Positions 1 through 10,026 are shown, numbered from the stretch's first letter. The stretch is DNA of 64,000 nt from Janthinobacterium sp. CG3 (GCF_000344615.1 NZ_KB467824.1:170445-234444), one strand, 5' to 3'. The notes: generated by a model not told the origin, from the letters alone. Made by a program: numbers and translations.

Positions 1-1
1 G

Positions 2-391
<390 letters not shown>

Positions 392-431
392 GCGAAGCTC
401 AGCGTGCCGCGCCGGCCTTCGGGGCCGGCGG

Positions 432-464
432 AAAAAAAGCGAGCCCGCGTGGCTCGCTTTTTTT
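432..464 (+). terminator. Intrinsic terminator after gltA
   Basis: A perfect 7-bp GC stem (GCGAGCC / GGCTCGC) with a 5-base loop is preceded by A7 and followed by T8, so it can work in both directions. It lies about 40 bases past the gltA stop. A second GC-rich hairpin (GCCGGCC / GGCCGGC) lies just upstream. Confidence 0.9.
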
Positions 465-516
465 GCGCCGCGCCGCCGATATTCAACATCGTGATGACTG
501 GAATTCCTAAATGTAA

Positions 517-546
517 TTGGATATATATCTCGGGTTCGGATATATT
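517..546 (+). promoter_or_regulatory. Probable sigma-70 promoter with a GGATATAT direct repeat
   Basis: TTGGAT and TATATT are 18 bases apart and lie about 40 bases before the start of the small gene at 584. GGATATAT occurs twice (519-526 and 538-545), 19 bases apart. The AT-rich patch stands out from the GC-rich surroundings. The promoter call is inference from spacing and composition. Confidence 0.4.
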
Positions 547-583
547 GCAGTGCAACATTAGACCAATTGACGAGGACTGCACC

Positions 584-853
584 ATGACGACATTATCAGC
601 GAACCATCCCACCCTGGCGAACTCGGGCAACAGCTACGCCAAAAACGTTCTGCAAGCGGGGCAGGCGCTTGTCGCCGCGATATTCGCGCTGAACGGCGCC
701 CTGGCCACGCGCCGGAAAAACCGCAAGGAGTGGCTGGAAACGGCGGCAATGCTCAGCCACAAGGCCGATGCCCACCAGGAAGGCAGCCCGGCCTACGCCG
801 CCGAGTTGCGCTATTTCTCCGCGCTGAGCCTGGCGCGCTACTCCGAGTCCTGA
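584..853 (+). CDS. Small hypothetical protein (89 aa)
   Basis: Function not recognised. ATG at 584 was chosen because GAGGA at 572-576 gives a good ribosome binding site; the frame is open further upstream but without a ribosome binding site. Residues 20-42 are mildly hydrophobic (VLQAGQALVAAIFALNGAL) and are followed by basic residues (RRKNRK), so a single membrane-associated helix is possible. The C-terminal half is polar and Ala-rich and ends in LARYSES. The gene stands alone between the gltA terminator and the LysR gene and has its own AT-rich promoter-like region. GC-rich codon use matches the neighbours, which supports real coding. Confidence 0.55.
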   Translation: MTTLSANHPTLANSGNSYAKNVLQAGQALVAAIFALNGALATRRKNRKEWLETAAMLSHKADAHQEGSPAYAAELRYFSALSLARYSES

Positions 854-1002
854 TCGTCCGGGCGGGCGCCGGCGCGCAATGAAATTCCAAGCGGCAATCC
901 GCCATCCGATCGGGAGTACACATGTTGTCGGGCGTTGCGCGCGGCGGCGGCTTAGAGCAAGGGGCGTCTCGTCGGTGCCGTCGAAACCGAGCAAATTGCG
1001 CT

Positions 1003-1020
1003 ATTATTCGGTCGAATAAT
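1003..1020. promoter_or_regulatory. Perfect inverted repeat, likely operator of the LysR gene
   Basis: ATTATTCG, two bases, then CGAATAAT form a perfect 8-bp inverted repeat ending 19 bases before the LysR start codon. CGAAT recurs at 1024-1028. The position suits autoregulation, but it could equally be a short hairpin in the leader. Binding is inferred from symmetry and position only. Confidence 0.5.
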
Positions 1021-1039
1021 TGCTCGAATCGGACGAACC

Positions 1040-1978
1040 ATGGATCGCATCACGGCCGCACAGGTGTTTGTGGAAATCGCCGAGCGCGGCAGCATGGTCG
1101 CCGCCGCCGACGCGCTCGACATGTCGCGCGCGATGGTGACGCGCTACCTGGCCGAGATGGAGCAGTGGGCCGGCGCCCGGCTGCTGCACCGGACCACGCG
1201 CCGGCTCAGCCTGACCGACGCCGGCGACGCGACGCTGCTGCGTTGTCGGAGCATGCTGGAGCTGGCCGGCGCGATGGCGGTGCGGGCGGACGGCGCCGCC
1301 GACGCGCCCCACGGCCTGCTGCGCATCACCTGTTCGCAAACGCTGGCGCAGACCGCGCTGGCGCCGGCGGTGACGGCCTACCTGCGGCGCTATCCGCGCA
1401 CCGCCGTCGACCTACAAATTGAAAACCGCGCCGTCAATCTGGTGGAGCAGCGCATCGACCTGGCGTTGCGCATCACCAACGCGCTCGAACCGAACCTGAT
1501 CGCCCGCCAGCTCGGCCATTGCGCATCGGTGGTGTGCGCCGCGCCGGCCTATCTGGCCGCGCGCGGCACGCCGCAGCGGGCCGAGGACCTGGCGCTGCAC
1601 AACTGCCTGACCTACACCTACTTCGGCAAGAGCCTGTGGCAGTTCAGCCGGGACGGCGCGGCGCTGTCGGTGCCGGTCAGCGGCAACCTGTCGGCCAACG
1701 AGTCGATGGTGCTGTTGACGGCGACGGCGGAGGGGGCCGGCATATCCTTGCAGCCGCTGTTTTCTGCCGCCCCGCTGCTCGCCAGCGGCCAGCTGGTGGC
1801 GCTGCTGCCGGCGTACCAGCCGCAGGAAATGGGTATTTACGGCATCTACACGTCGCGCCAGCACATGGCGCCGGCGTTGCGGGCGATGCTCGATTTCCTG
1901 GTCGCCTGGTTCGCCAGCGATCCGCGCTGGCTGGCCGCGACGGCGTTGCCACGGCCGCGCGCCAAGTCCACACGCTGA
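1040..1978 (+). CDS. LysR-family transcriptional regulator
   Basis: DNA-binding regulator of 312 aa, the usual length of the family. The N-terminal winged helix-turn-helix spans about residues 1-60 (FVEIAERGSMVAAADALDM, then the TRYLAEME recognition helix and LLHRTTRRLSLT wing). The rest is the periplasmic-binding-protein-like effector domain from about residue 92. It begins GLLRITC and includes the typical LVEQRIDLALRI stretch. This looks like the CrgA/YhjC-type group that often controls oxidoreductase or efflux genes. No divergent target gene is next to it, because the small protein upstream reads in the same direction. The inverted repeat at 1003-1020 suggests autoregulation. The effector cannot be read from sequence. 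Confidence 0.93.
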   Translation: MDRITAAQVFVEIAERGSMVAAADALDMSRAMVTRYLAEMEQWAGARLLHRTTRRLSLTDAGDATLLRCRSMLELAGAMAVRADGAADAPHGLLRITCSQTLAQTALAPAVTAYLRRYPRTAVDLQIENRAVNLVEQRIDLALRITNALEPNLIARQLGHCASVVCAAPAYLAARGTPQRAEDLALHNCLTYTYFGKSLWQFSRDGAALSVPVSGNLSANESMVLLTATAEGAGISLQPLFSAAPLLASGQLVALLPAYQPQEMGIYGIYTSRQHMAPALRAMLDFLVAWFASDPRWLAATALPRPRAKSTR

Positions 1979-1989
1979 TGCTGCCATAT

Positions 1990-2012
1990 AAATAAAACAA
2001 ATTGTTTTATTT
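1990..2012. repeat. AT-only perfect palindrome after the LysR gene
   Basis: An 11-bp arm AAATAAAACAA at 1990-2000, one central base, then the exact reverse complement at 2002-2012. It lies 12 bases past the LysR stop and about 80 bases before the next gene. It could act as a weak terminator in either direction or as an operator. Nothing else is visible between 1979 and 2094. Confidence 0.6.
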
Positions 2013-2094
2013 TTATCCGGCGGCCGTTTGCGGATTGACGCCGCAGGGCATCGCCGCTAAGCTTGGCCACCATTCACCTGCCCGGGACGCCCCC

Positions 2095-2718
2095 TTGAAC
2101 GCCACCACTTCGCCCCTTTCCTCGCTCGATTTGTTGACGCCGCTGCTGGTTCCCGGCCGCCGCTTTATGCTCGGTCTGGTGGGCGCGCCCGGCGCCGGCA
2201 AGTCGACCGTCGCGCAAGCCTTGTGCGACGCGTTGCCGGGCCGCGCCGTGGTGGTGCCGATGGACGGTTTCCACCTGGCCAATTCGGAGCTGCTGCGGAT
2301 GGGGCGGCGCGACCGCAAGGGCGCCGCCGACACCTTCGACAGCGCCGGCTACGTCGCCCTGCTGGGCCGGCTGCGCCAGCGGCCGGCGGGGCAGGTGGTG
2401 TACGCGCCGGACTTCCGCCGCGAACTCGACGAGGCCGTCGCCGGCGCGATTGCGGTGCCCGACGAGTGCGAGCTGGTCATCACCGAGGGCAATTACCTGC
2501 TGCTCGACGACGGCCATTGGGCCGGCGTGCGACAGCAACTGGACGCCGTCTGGTATGTCGATATCGACGCCAAGCTGCGCCGCGAGCGGCTGGTCGCCCG
2601 GCATATGCGCTTCGGCCGCTCCGAGGCGGCGGCGCGCGATTGGGTGCTGCGCACCGACGAGCCGAACGCCCTGCTGGTGGAGGCGACCCGGCCGCGCGCC
2701 GATGTGGTGTTGCGTTAG
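2095..2718 (+). CDS. P-loop nucleoside/sugar kinase-like protein (uridine kinase/pantothenate kinase fold)
   Basis: A phosphotransferase of the PRK/uridine kinase/PanK superfamily. The P-loop is GAPGAGKST, preceded by the MLGLVG strand. PMDGFHLAN is the typical substrate-side motif of the YfhF/FrcK-type 'nucleoside/nucleotide kinase family', and RRDRKGAADTFD follows as in these enzymes. VITEGNYLLLD matches the conserved TEGNYLL motif, and the lid helix is RRERLVARHMRFGRS. TTG at 2095 was chosen because it leaves the usual 20-30 residues before the P-loop; an ATG at 2167 would start inside the first strand, and a TTG at 2002 adds an unconserved-looking leader inside the palindrome. The substrate (fructose, a nucleoside or similar) cannot be decided. 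Confidence 0.8.
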   Translation: MNATTSPLSSLDLLTPLLVPGRRFMLGLVGAPGAGKSTVAQALCDALPGRAVVVPMDGFHLANSELLRMGRRDRKGAADTFDSAGYVALLGRLRQRPAGQVVYAPDFRRELDEAVAGAIAVPDECELVITEGNYLLLDDGHWAGVRQQLDAVWYVDIDAKLRRERLVARHMRFGRSEAAARDWVLRTDEPNALLVEATRPRADVVLR

Positions 2719-2843
2719 GGCGCGGCTTTTAACGGTTTCAATAGAATAATTGAGATTTTTATACTATTGCCTTCTTGTCAGCGTGGCGATGCCTAGCGAC
2801 CCGATCTAATTGTGGCCACTGTTACTATTTATTACCTGAACGG

Positions 2844-2873
2844 TTGTCCTGATTCAATATCGCGTGCTATCCT
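2844..2873 (+). promoter_or_regulatory. Candidate promoter of the sucA operon
   Basis: TTGTCC (2844-2849), an 18-base spacer, and an extended minus-10 TGCTATCCT (2865-2873). It lies about 140 bases before sucA, leaving a leader of roughly 130 bases. The whole gap 2719-3013 has no convincing coding frame and is more AT-rich than its flanks, as expected of a regulatory region. No specific operator was recognised. Confidence 0.4.
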
Positions 2874-3013
2874 ACCTCACCGTTTTTTCGAACAGTGCCC
2901 GTTTTAAAGCCCTTCCCCACAACTTGATGTGCAATCCGCTAACCGGTCAGGCCGTGTCGCGGAAGGTTAGATTAACCCGCTAATCTCGCGAAACGCGAAG
3001 AAAGGTGAGCAAT

Positions 3014-5869
3014 ATGATGCAACAATTTACGTCCAACTCCTACCTGTTTGGTGGGAACGCCCCGTACGTGGAAGACCTGTACGAGGCGTACCTGAACAAC
3101 CCAGGCTCGGTGCCGGACAACTGGCGCGCGTACTTCGACGCCATGCAGAACGTGCCCGCCGTCGACGGTTCCAACAAGCCCGACGTGGCGCACGCGTCCG
3201 TGGTCGCCTCGTTCGCCGAGCGCGCCAAAGCCGGTCCTATCCGCGTCGTCACCGCCTCGCTGGACGCCGAAATGGGCCGCAAGCGCGTCGCCGCCACGCA
3301 ACTGGTCGCCGCTTACCGCTACCTCGGTTCGCACTGGGCCAATCTGGACCCGTTGCAGCGCCAGGAACGTCCGATGATCCCGGAACTGGAACCGAGCTTC
3401 TACGGTTTCACCGACGCGGACATGGACACCGTCTTCAATATCAGTAACACCTATTTCGGCCCTGAAACGGCATCGCTGCGCGATCTGCTGAACTTCCTGC
3501 GCGAAACCTACACCCGTTCGATCGGCGCCGAGTTCATGTACATCTCGGACCCGGCCGAAAAGCGCTGGTTGCAGGAAAAGTTGGAATCGATCCGCTCGAC
3601 CCCGACCTTCACCAACGAGAAAAAAATCCACATCCTCGACCGCCTGACCGCGGCCGAAGGCCTGGAACGCTATCTGCACACCAAGTACGTCGGCCAGAAG
3701 CGCTTCTCGCTCGAAGGCAGCGAGACCTTCATCGCCTCGATGGATGAAACCATCCAGCGCGCCGGCGAAAAAGGCGTGCAGGAAATCGTTATCGGCATGG
3801 CCCACCGCGGCCGCCTGAACGTGCTGGTCAACACCCTGGGCAAGAGTCCGCAGGAACTGTTCGAAGAATTCGAAGGCAAGCACGGCGACGACCTGCCGTC
3901 GGGCGACGTCAAATATCACCAGGGCTTCTCCAGCGATATTTCGACCGCCGGCGGCCCGGTCCACCTGTCGCTCGCGTTCAACCCGTCGCACCTGGAGATC
4001 GTCAACCCGGTCGTCGAGGGTTCGGTCAAGGCGCGCATGGACCGCCGCGGCGACAAGGACGGCGCGCAGGTGCTGCCTATCCTGGTGCATGGCGACGCCG
4101 CGTTCGCCGGCCAGGGCGTGGTCATGGAAACGCTGAATCTGGCGCAAACCCGCGGCTACCACACCGGCGGCACGGTGCACATCGTCATCAACAACCAGAT
4201 CGGCTTCACCACGTCGGACCCGCGCGACTCGCGCTCGACGCTGTATTGCTCGGACGTGGTCAAGATGATCGAGGCGCCGGTCCTGCACATCAACGGCGAC
4301 GATCCCGAAGCCGTCGTGCTGGCCACGCAGATCGCCTTGGACTACCGCATGGAGTTCAAGAAGGACATCGTGGTCGACATCATTTGCTACCGCAAACTGG
4401 GCCACAACGAACAAGACACCCCGGCGCTGACGCAGCCGCTGATGTACAAGAAAATCGGCCAGCATCCGGGCACCCGCAAGCTGTACGCGGACAAGCTGGC
4501 GGCGCAGGGCGTGATCGCCGCCGACCACGGCGACAAGATGGTCGCGGCCTTCCGCGACGCCATGGACGCCGGCAAGCACACGGTCGATCCGGTCATCTCG
4601 AACTTCAAGAACAAGTACGCGGTCGACTGGCTGCCGTTCCTGAACCGCAAATGGACCGACAGCGCCGACACCGCCGTGCCGATGACCGAGCTGAAACGCC
4701 TGGCCACCCGCATCACCACCGTGCCGGAAGACTTCAAGGTCCACTCGCTGGTCGAAAAGGTCCTGGGCGACCGCGCCACCATGGGCCGCGGCGAAATGAA
4801 CCTGGACTGGGGCATGGGCGAGCACCTGGCCTACGCCACGCTGGTCTCGTCCGGCTACGCGATCCGCCTGACCGGCCAGGACGCCGGCCGCGGCACCTTC
4901 GTGCACCGCCACGCCGTGCTGCACGACCAGAACCGCGAGCGTTGGGACGCCGGCACCTACGTGCCGCTGTCGAACGTCTCCGAGAGCCAGGCGCCGTTCA
5001 CGGTGATCGACTCGGTGCTGTCCGAAGAGGCCGTATTGGCCTTCGAATACGGCTACTCGAGCGCCGAGCCGAACACCCTGACCATCTGGGAAGCCCAGTT
5101 CGGCGATTTCGCCAACGGCGCCCAAGTGGTGATCGACCAGTTCATCAGCTCCGGCGAAGTGAAATGGGGCCGCGCCAACGGTCTGGTGATGATGCTGCCG
5201 CACGGTTACGAAGGCCAGGGCCCGGAGCACTCGTCCGCGCGTCCCGAGCGTTTCCTGCAACTGTGCGCCGACAACAACATGCAAGTGGTGCAGCCGACTT
5301 CGGCTTCGCAGATCTTCCATCTGCTGCGCCGCCAGATGGTGCGCCAGTTCCGCAAGCCGCTGGTCATCCTGACGCCGAAGTCGCTGTTGCGCAACAAGGA
5401 CGCCGGTTCGCCGCTGACCGACCTGGCCAAGGGCGCCTTCCACACCGTGATCGGCGAAGTCGACGAGAAAATCGACGCCAAGAAGGTCAAGCGCGTTATC
5501 GCCTGCTCCGGCAAGGTTTACTACGACCTGGTCAACGCGCGTAAAACCCGCGGCCAGAGCGACACCGCGATCGTGCGTATCGAGCAGCTGTATCCGTTCC
5601 CGCACAAGTCGTTCGCCGCGGAACTGAAGAAGTTCCCGAACCTGAACGAAGTGGTCTGGGCCCAGGACGAGCCGCAAAACCAGGGGCCGTGGTTCCAGAT
5701 CCAACACAATATCTTCGAGAGCCTGGACGCCGGCCAGCGTCTGGCCTACGCCGGCCGTCCCGCCTCCGCGTCGCCTGCCGTCGGTTACTACGACAAGCAC
5801 TACGCGCAGCAAAAGGACCTGCTGGAAACGGCATTCTCGAAGTTAAAAGGTTTTGTTCTGACCAAATAA
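3014..5869 (+). CDS. sucA: 2-oxoglutarate dehydrogenase E1 component
   Basis: Thiamine-diphosphate-dependent decarboxylase that starts the 2-oxoglutarate to succinyl-CoA reaction in the cytoplasmic multienzyme complex. Length 951 aa, normal for the homodimeric E1. The N-terminal E2-binding segment (SNSYLFGGNAPYVEDLYEAY) is followed by the GMAHRGRLNVLVN motif, the HGDAAFAGQGVV thiamine-diphosphate region, NNQIGFTTSDP, and the C-terminal transketolase-like part (LPHGYEGQGPEHSSAR). ATG at 3014 follows AAAGG with good spacing; a GTG at 3005 is less likely. It is the first gene of sucA-odhB-lpdA. The intergenic gap to odhB is 60 bases and holds a ribosome binding site but no terminator, so co-transcription is expected. 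Confidence 0.97.
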   Translation: MMQQFTSNSYLFGGNAPYVEDLYEAYLNNPGSVPDNWRAYFDAMQNVPAVDGSNKPDVAHASVVASFAERAKAGPIRVVTASLDAEMGRKRVAATQLVAAYRYLGSHWANLDPLQRQERPMIPELEPSFYGFTDADMDTVFNISNTYFGPETASLRDLLNFLRETYTRSIGAEFMYISDPAEKRWLQEKLESIRSTPTFTNEKKIHILDRLTAAEGLERYLHTKYVGQKRFSLEGSETFIASMDETIQRAGEKGVQEIVIGMAHRGRLNVLVNTLGKSPQELFEEFEGKHGDDLPSGDVKYHQGFSSDISTAGGPVHLSLAFNPSHLEIVNPVVEGSVKARMDRRGDKDGAQVLPILVHGDAAFAGQGVVMETLNLAQTRGYHTGGTVHIVINNQIGFTTSDPRDSRSTLYCSDVVKMIEAPVLHINGDDPEAVVLATQIALDYRMEFKKDIVVDIICYRKLGHNEQDTPALTQPLMYKKIGQHPGTRKLYADKLAAQGVIAADHGDKMVAAFRDAMDAGKHTVDPVISNFKNKYAVDWLPFLNRKWTDSADTAVPMTELKRLATRITTVPEDFKVHSLVEKVLGDRATMGRGEMNLDWGMGEHLAYATLVSSGYAIRLTGQDAGRGTFVHRHAVLHDQNRERWDAGTYVPLSNVSESQAPFTVIDSVLSEEAVLAFEYGYSSAEPNTLTIWEAQFGDFANGAQVVIDQFISSGEVKWGRANGLVMMLPHGYEGQGPEHSSARPERFLQLCADNNMQVVQPTSASQIFHLLRRQMVRQFRKPLVILTPKSLLRNKDAGSPLTDLAKGAFHTVIGEVDEKIDAKKVKRVIACSGKVYYDLVNARKTRGQSDTAIVRIEQLYPFPHKSFAAELKKFPNLNEVVWAQDEPQNQGPWFQIQHNIFESLDAGQRLAYAGRPASASPAVGYYDKHYAQQKDLLETAFSKLKGFVLTK

Positions 5870-5929
5870 ACACCGCGCGCGCCGCGCCGCGAGCGCGGCG
5901 CCGCAACAATACAATATACGGAGTAATAC

Positions 5930-7204
5930 ATGGCACAAATCGAAGTCAAGGTTCCACAATTATCGGAATCGGTTGCAGAAGCAACCCTGCTGACATGGCA
6001 TAAAAAAGTCGGCGAACCTGTGGGCCGCGACGAGAACATGATCGACATCGAGACCGACAAGGTCGTGCTCGAGCTGCCGGCGCCGTCCGCCGGCGTGATC
6101 GTGCAAATCATCAAGGGCGACGGCAGCACCGTCGTCGCCGGCGAAGTCATCGCCATCATCGACACCGAAGGTCCGGCCAAAGTGAGTCCGATGGAAGTGT
6201 CGTCGATTCCACAGCCGGCCGCGCAAGCCGCCGCCGACGCCTCGCAGGCGCCGGCTTCGAGCGCCGCGCCGGTCGCCAGCAAGGGCGACGTCGCCATGCC
6301 GGCCGCCGCCAAGCTGCTGTCGGAAAACAACATGACTGCCGCGCAAGTGAGCGGCACCGGTAAGGACGGCCGCGTCACCAAGGGCGACGTCCTGAACGCC
6401 GTGGCCGCCAAGGCGCCGGTGGTGGCGCCGGTCGCCGCGCCGGCCGTGCCGGCCAAGGCCGCGCTGCAGCATGTGGCCGCGCCGGCCGCCGCCAACCTGG
6501 GCGAGCGTCCGGAAGAGCGCGTGCCGATGAGCCGCCTGCGCGCCCGCATCGCCGAGCGTCTGGTGATGTCGCAGTCGACCAACGCGATCCTGACCACGTT
6601 CAACGAAGTGAACATGCAGCCGGTGATCGACCTGCGCAACAAGTACAAGGACAAGTTCGAGAAGGAGCACGGCGTCAAGCTGGGCTTCATGTCCTTCTTC
6701 GTCAAGGCCGCCGTCGCCGCGCTGAAAAAGTACCCGATCATCAACGCCTCGGTCGACGGCAACGACATCGTCTACCACGGTTACTTCGACATCGGTATCG
6801 CGGTCGGTTCGCCGCGCGGGCTGGTGGTGCCGATCATCCGCAACGCCGACCAGATGTCGATCGCCGACATCGAGAAAAAAATCGGTGAATTCGGCAACAA
6901 GGCGAAAGAGGGCAAGCTGACCCTGGACGACCTGACCGGCGGTACCTTCTCGATCTCCAACGGCGGCACCTTCGGCTCGATGCTGTCGACCCCGATCATC
7001 AACCCGCCACAGTCGGCGATCCTGGGCGTGCACGCGACCAAGGACCGCGCCGTGGTCGAAAACGGCCAGGTCGTGGTGCGCCCGATGAACTATCTGGCGA
7101 TGTCCTACGACCACCGCATCATCGACGGCCGCGAAGCCGTGCTGGGCCTGGTAGCGATGAAGGAAGCGCTGGAAGACCCCGCGCGCCTGCTGCTGGACCT
7201 GTAA
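5930..7204 (+). CDS. odhB: Dihydrolipoyllysine succinyltransferase, E2 of 2-oxoglutarate dehydrogenase
   Basis: Transfers the succinyl group from lipoamide to CoA and forms the core of the complex. Residues 1-75 are one lipoyl domain, with the lipoylated lysine in [12 protein letters not shown]. An Ala/Pro-rich linker follows. The E1/E3-binding domain is about residues 120-155 ([24 protein letters not shown]). A second Ala/Pro linker leads to the acyltransferase domain from about residue 190. The catalytic HRIIDG (His395, Asp399) is intact. At 424 aa the length is normal. GGAG precedes the ATG by a few bases. Confidence 0.97.
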   Translation: MAQIEVKVPQLSESVAEATLLTWHKKVGEPVGRDENMIDIETDKVVLELPAPSAGVIVQIIKGDGSTVVAGEVIAIIDTEGPAKVSPMEVSSIPQPAAQAAADASQAPASSAAPVASKGDVAMPAAAKLLSENNMTAAQVSGTGKDGRVTKGDVLNAVAAKAPVVAPVAAPAVPAKAALQHVAAPAAANLGERPEERVPMSRLRARIAERLVMSQSTNAILTTFNEVNMQPVIDLRNKYKDKFEKEHGVKLGFMSFFVKAAVAALKKYPIINASVDGNDIVYHGYFDIGIAVGSPRGLVVPIIRNADQMSIADIEKKIGEFGNKAKEGKLTLDDLTGGTFSISNGGTFGSMLSTPIINPPQSAILGVHATKDRAVVENGQVVVRPMNYLAMSYDHRIIDGREAVLGLVAMKEALEDPARLLLDL

Positions 7205-7252
7205 GCGGCAACACGTCACCAGCGCACTAGAAAAGACCAGCGGCAAGGAGTC

Positions 7253-7300
7253 GGGGTCGGCCCTTAGGGCTGACCCCAGGGTCACGCCCCTGGTTTTTTT
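7253..7300 (+). terminator. Double hairpin with T-run between odhB and lpdA
   Basis: An 11-bp stem (GGGGTCGGCCC / GGGCTGACCCC, one G-U pair) overlaps a second stem CCAGGG / CCCTGG followed by T7. It could end part of the transcripts after odhB and so lower lpdA relative to sucA-odhB, or form an alternative fold. The GGGGTC..GACCCC core recurs at 10792 and, partly, near 22392. Confidence 0.65.
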
Positions 7301-7346
7301 ATCTATTGTGGATTTGGTTCCAGAAGAACAGATTGGGAATTAGACA

Positions 7347-8783
7347 ATGAGTACAACAAAACAATTCGACGTCGTCGTCATCGGTGGCGGCCCTGGCGGC
7401 TACATCGCCGCCATCCGCGCCGCGCAACTGGGTTTTTCGGTCGCCTGTATCGATGAAGCCGTCAACGCCAAGGGCGCGCCCGCGCTGGGCGGCACCTGCA
7501 CCAACGTCGGTTGCATTCCGTCGAAGGCGCTGCTGCAATCGTCCGAGCACTACGAACACGCCGGCCACAGCTTCGCCGAGCACGGCATCGACGTCGCCGG
7601 CCTGACGCTGAACCTGGGCCAGATGCTCAAGCGCAAGGACACGGTCGTCAAGCAAAACAACGACGGCATCCTGTACCTGTTCAAGAAAAACAAGGTCACC
7701 TTCTTCCACGGCCGCGCCGCCTTCGCCGGCGCCGCCACCGCGGAAGGGTATGCGCTGGCCGTCACCGGCGCCGCCAACGAGGCGATCAGCGCCAAGCACG
7801 TCATCATCGCCACCGGCTCGAACCCGCGCGAACTGCCGGGTGCGCCGTTTGACGAGAAGCTGATCCTGTCGAACACCGGCGCGCTGGCCATCGACGCCGT
7901 GCCGGCCAACCTCGGCGTCATCGGCGCCGGCGTCATCGGCCTGGAAATGGGCAGCGTCTGGCGCCGCCTGGGCGCCAAGGTGACGGTGCTGGAAGGCTTG
8001 CCTGTGTTGCTGGGCGCGGTCGACGAGCAAATCGCCAAGGAAGCGGGCAAGTTGTTCGCCAAGCAGGGTCTGGCGATCAGCCTGGGTTGCAAAATCGGCG
8101 CGATCAAGGCCGGCAAGAACAACGTCACGGTGGAATACGTCGACGCCAAGGGCGCGGCGCAGAAAGCCGTGTTCGACAAGTTGATCATCTCGATCGGCCG
8201 CGTGCCGAACACCAACGGCCTGGGCGCCGACAAGGCCGGCCTGCAACTCGACGAACGCGGCTTCGTCGCCGTCGACGCCGACTGCAAGACCAACCTGCCG
8301 AACGTGTGGGCGGTGGGCGACGTGGTGCGCGGCCCGATGCTGGCGCACAAGGCGGAGGAAGAGGGCGTCGCGGTGGCCGAGCGTATCGCCGGCCAGCACG
8401 GCCACACCAACTTCAACACCATCCCTTGGGTCATCTACACCTCGCCGGAAATCGCCTGGGTCGGCCAGACGGAGCAGCAATTGAAGGCCGCCGGCATCGC
8501 TTACAAGTCCGGCACCTTCCCGTTCATGGCGAACGGGCGCGCGCGCGCGCTGGGCGACACCTCGGGCATGGTCAAGTTCCTGGCCGACGCGGTCAGCGAC
8601 GAAATCCTGGGCGTGCACATCGTCGGTCCGATGGCTTCCGAGCTGATCTCCGAAGCCGTCGTGGCGATGGAGTTCAAGGCCTCGGCCGAAGACATCGCCC
8701 GCATCTGCCACGCCCATCCGTCCCTGTCCGAAGCGACCAAGGAAGCCGCGCTGGCCGTTGACAAGCGCACCTTGAACTTTTAA
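7347..8783 (+). CDS. lpdA: Dihydrolipoyl dehydrogenase (E3)
   Basis: Flavoprotein that reoxidises dihydrolipoamide with NAD+ in the 2-oxoglutarate dehydrogenase complex. Length 478 aa. The FAD-binding [10 protein letters not shown] starts at residue 13. The redox-active disulfide is Cys51/Cys56 in [13 protein letters not shown]. The NAD-binding [13 protein letters not shown] and the second FAD motif [14 protein letters not shown] follow. The catalytic base lies in HAHPSLSE near residue 457 (the family usually has HAHPT). There is no N-terminal lipoyl domain, so this is the oxoglutarate- rather than the pyruvate-type E3. It follows odhB after a 142-base gap that contains a terminator-like structure. 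Confidence 0.97.
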   Translation: MSTTKQFDVVVIGGGPGGYIAAIRAAQLGFSVACIDEAVNAKGAPALGGTCTNVGCIPSKALLQSSEHYEHAGHSFAEHGIDVAGLTLNLGQMLKRKDTVVKQNNDGILYLFKKNKVTFFHGRAAFAGAATAEGYALAVTGAANEAISAKHVIIATGSNPRELPGAPFDEKLILSNTGALAIDAVPANLGVIGAGVIGLEMGSVWRRLGAKVTVLEGLPVLLGAVDEQIAKEAGKLFAKQGLAISLGCKIGAIKAGKNNVTVEYVDAKGAAQKAVFDKLIISIGRVPNTNGLGADKAGLQLDERGFVAVDADCKTNLPNVWAVGDVVRGPMLAHKAEEEGVAVAERIAGQHGHTNFNTIPWVIYTSPEIAWVGQTEQQLKAAGIAYKSGTFPFMANGRARALGDTSGMVKFLADAVSDEILGVHIVGPMASELISEAVVAMEFKASAEDIARICHAHPSLSEATKEAALAVDKRTLNF

Positions 8784-8893
8784 GCGTCGCCGCGGGCCGG
8801 CCTTGCGCCGGTTCGCCGGACGCCCACGACTGTCCCATCGGCCGCGCCGGCATATCCTTGCCGCTGCGGCCGCAGCACGTTGAAGCGAACCAC

Positions 8894-9991
8894 ATGAACG
8901 TTGAAGAGTTTTACCAGAACGCGTTGCAGCAACGCGATTTCAAGGCCGACGAGGCGCAGCGCCGCGCGGTCGACCGGCTGCAGCGCGCCTACGCGGAGTG
9001 GGTCGGCTTCAAGGCGCAGCGCTCGAACGGCTTCAAGCGCCTGATCAACCGTCCCGACGTGCCGCGCGGCGTCTACATGTGGGGCGGGGTGGGGCGCGGA
9101 AAATCGTTTTTGATGGACAGTTTTTATTCGGTGGTGCCGCTGGTGCGCAAGACCCGCGTGCATTTCCACGAATTCATGCGCGGCGTGCACCGCCAGTTGG
9201 ACGAACTCAAGGGCGTGGCCAATCCGCTCGACGAGGTGGCGCGGCGCATCGCCAAGAAATACCGCTTGATTTGTTTCGACGAATTCCACGTCTCCGACAT
9301 CGCCGACGCGATGATTCTGTACAATCTGCTCACGGCCCTGTTCGAGAACGGCGTCTCCTTCATCATGACGTCGAACTACGACCCGGACCTGCTGTACCCG
9401 GACGGCCTGCACCGCGACCGCATGCTGCCGACCATCGCGCTGCTCAAGGCCAAGCTTGACGTGCTCAACGTCGACGCCGGCGTCGACTACCGCGGCCGGG
9501 CGCTGGAACAGGTCGACAGCTATTACACGCCGCTGGGCGCGGCGGCCGACGCGTCGCTGCGCCACGCCTACGCCAGCGTGGCCGAGACCGCCGACGAGGA
9601 CCCGCACGTGATGATCGAGAACCGCGAAATCCGCTGCCTGCGCCGCGCCGGCGGGCTGATCTGGTTTGATTTCGCCACCCTGTGCGGCGGGCCGCGCTCG
9701 CAGAACGATTACCTGGAAATCGCCAGCCGCTTCCATACGGTGATATTGTCGGCGATACCGGCGATGTCGGCCGGGATGTCGTCCGAGGCGCGCCGCTTCA
9801 CCTGGCTGATCGACGTGTTCTACGACCAGAAGGTGAAGTTGCTGATGTCGGCCGAGGTGGCGCCGGACCAGTTGTATACCAACGGCATGCTGGCCAACGA
9901 GTTTCACCGCACCGTCTCGCGTATTGTCGAGATGCAGTCGCGCGAATATATGGAAAAAGAGCGGCGGGGCGCGGCCGACGCGCTCGCCTGA
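8894..9991 (+). CDS. zapE: Cell division ATPase ZapE (AFG1 family)
   Basis: P-loop ATPase of 365 aa that in E. coli associates with and destabilises FtsZ rings and is homologous to mitochondrial AFG1/LACE1. The Walker A is GGVGRGKSFLMD. The conserved HFHEFMR segment follows, then Walker B LICFDEFHVSDIADAMIL, MTSNYDPDLLYPDGL and the C-terminal DVFYDQKVKLL. ATG at 8894 gives the conventional N-terminus MNVEEFYQNAL. Position directly after lpdA is conserved in Burkholderiales. The 110-base gap after lpdA has only a small GC-rich inverted repeat. The next gene starts 35 bases after its stop and is probably co-transcribed. Confidence 0.93.
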   Translation: MNVEEFYQNALQQRDFKADEAQRRAVDRLQRAYAEWVGFKAQRSNGFKRLINRPDVPRGVYMWGGVGRGKSFLMDSFYSVVPLVRKTRVHFHEFMRGVHRQLDELKGVANPLDEVARRIAKKYRLICFDEFHVSDIADAMILYNLLTALFENGVSFIMTSNYDPDLLYPDGLHRDRMLPTIALLKAKLDVLNVDAGVDYRGRALEQVDSYYTPLGAAADASLRHAYASVAETADEDPHVMIENREIRCLRRAGGLIWFDFATLCGGPRSQNDYLEIASRFHTVILSAIPAMSAGMSSEARRFTWLIDVFYDQKVKLLMSAEVAPDQLYTNGMLANEFHRTVSRIVEMQSREYMEKERRGAADALA

Positions 9992-10026
9992 GGTGGATGA
10001 GCAAGGAAGTAAGCAATGAGGAAGCA

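Noticed and set aside
2972-5812. Very long open frame on the minus strand opposite sucA (and similar ones opposite odhB, dinG-type helicase and uvrB)
   Set aside because: Composition is Val/His/Arg-rich with no recognisable domain; it is the expected antisense shadow of high-GC codon use, while the + strand protein is a clear family member.
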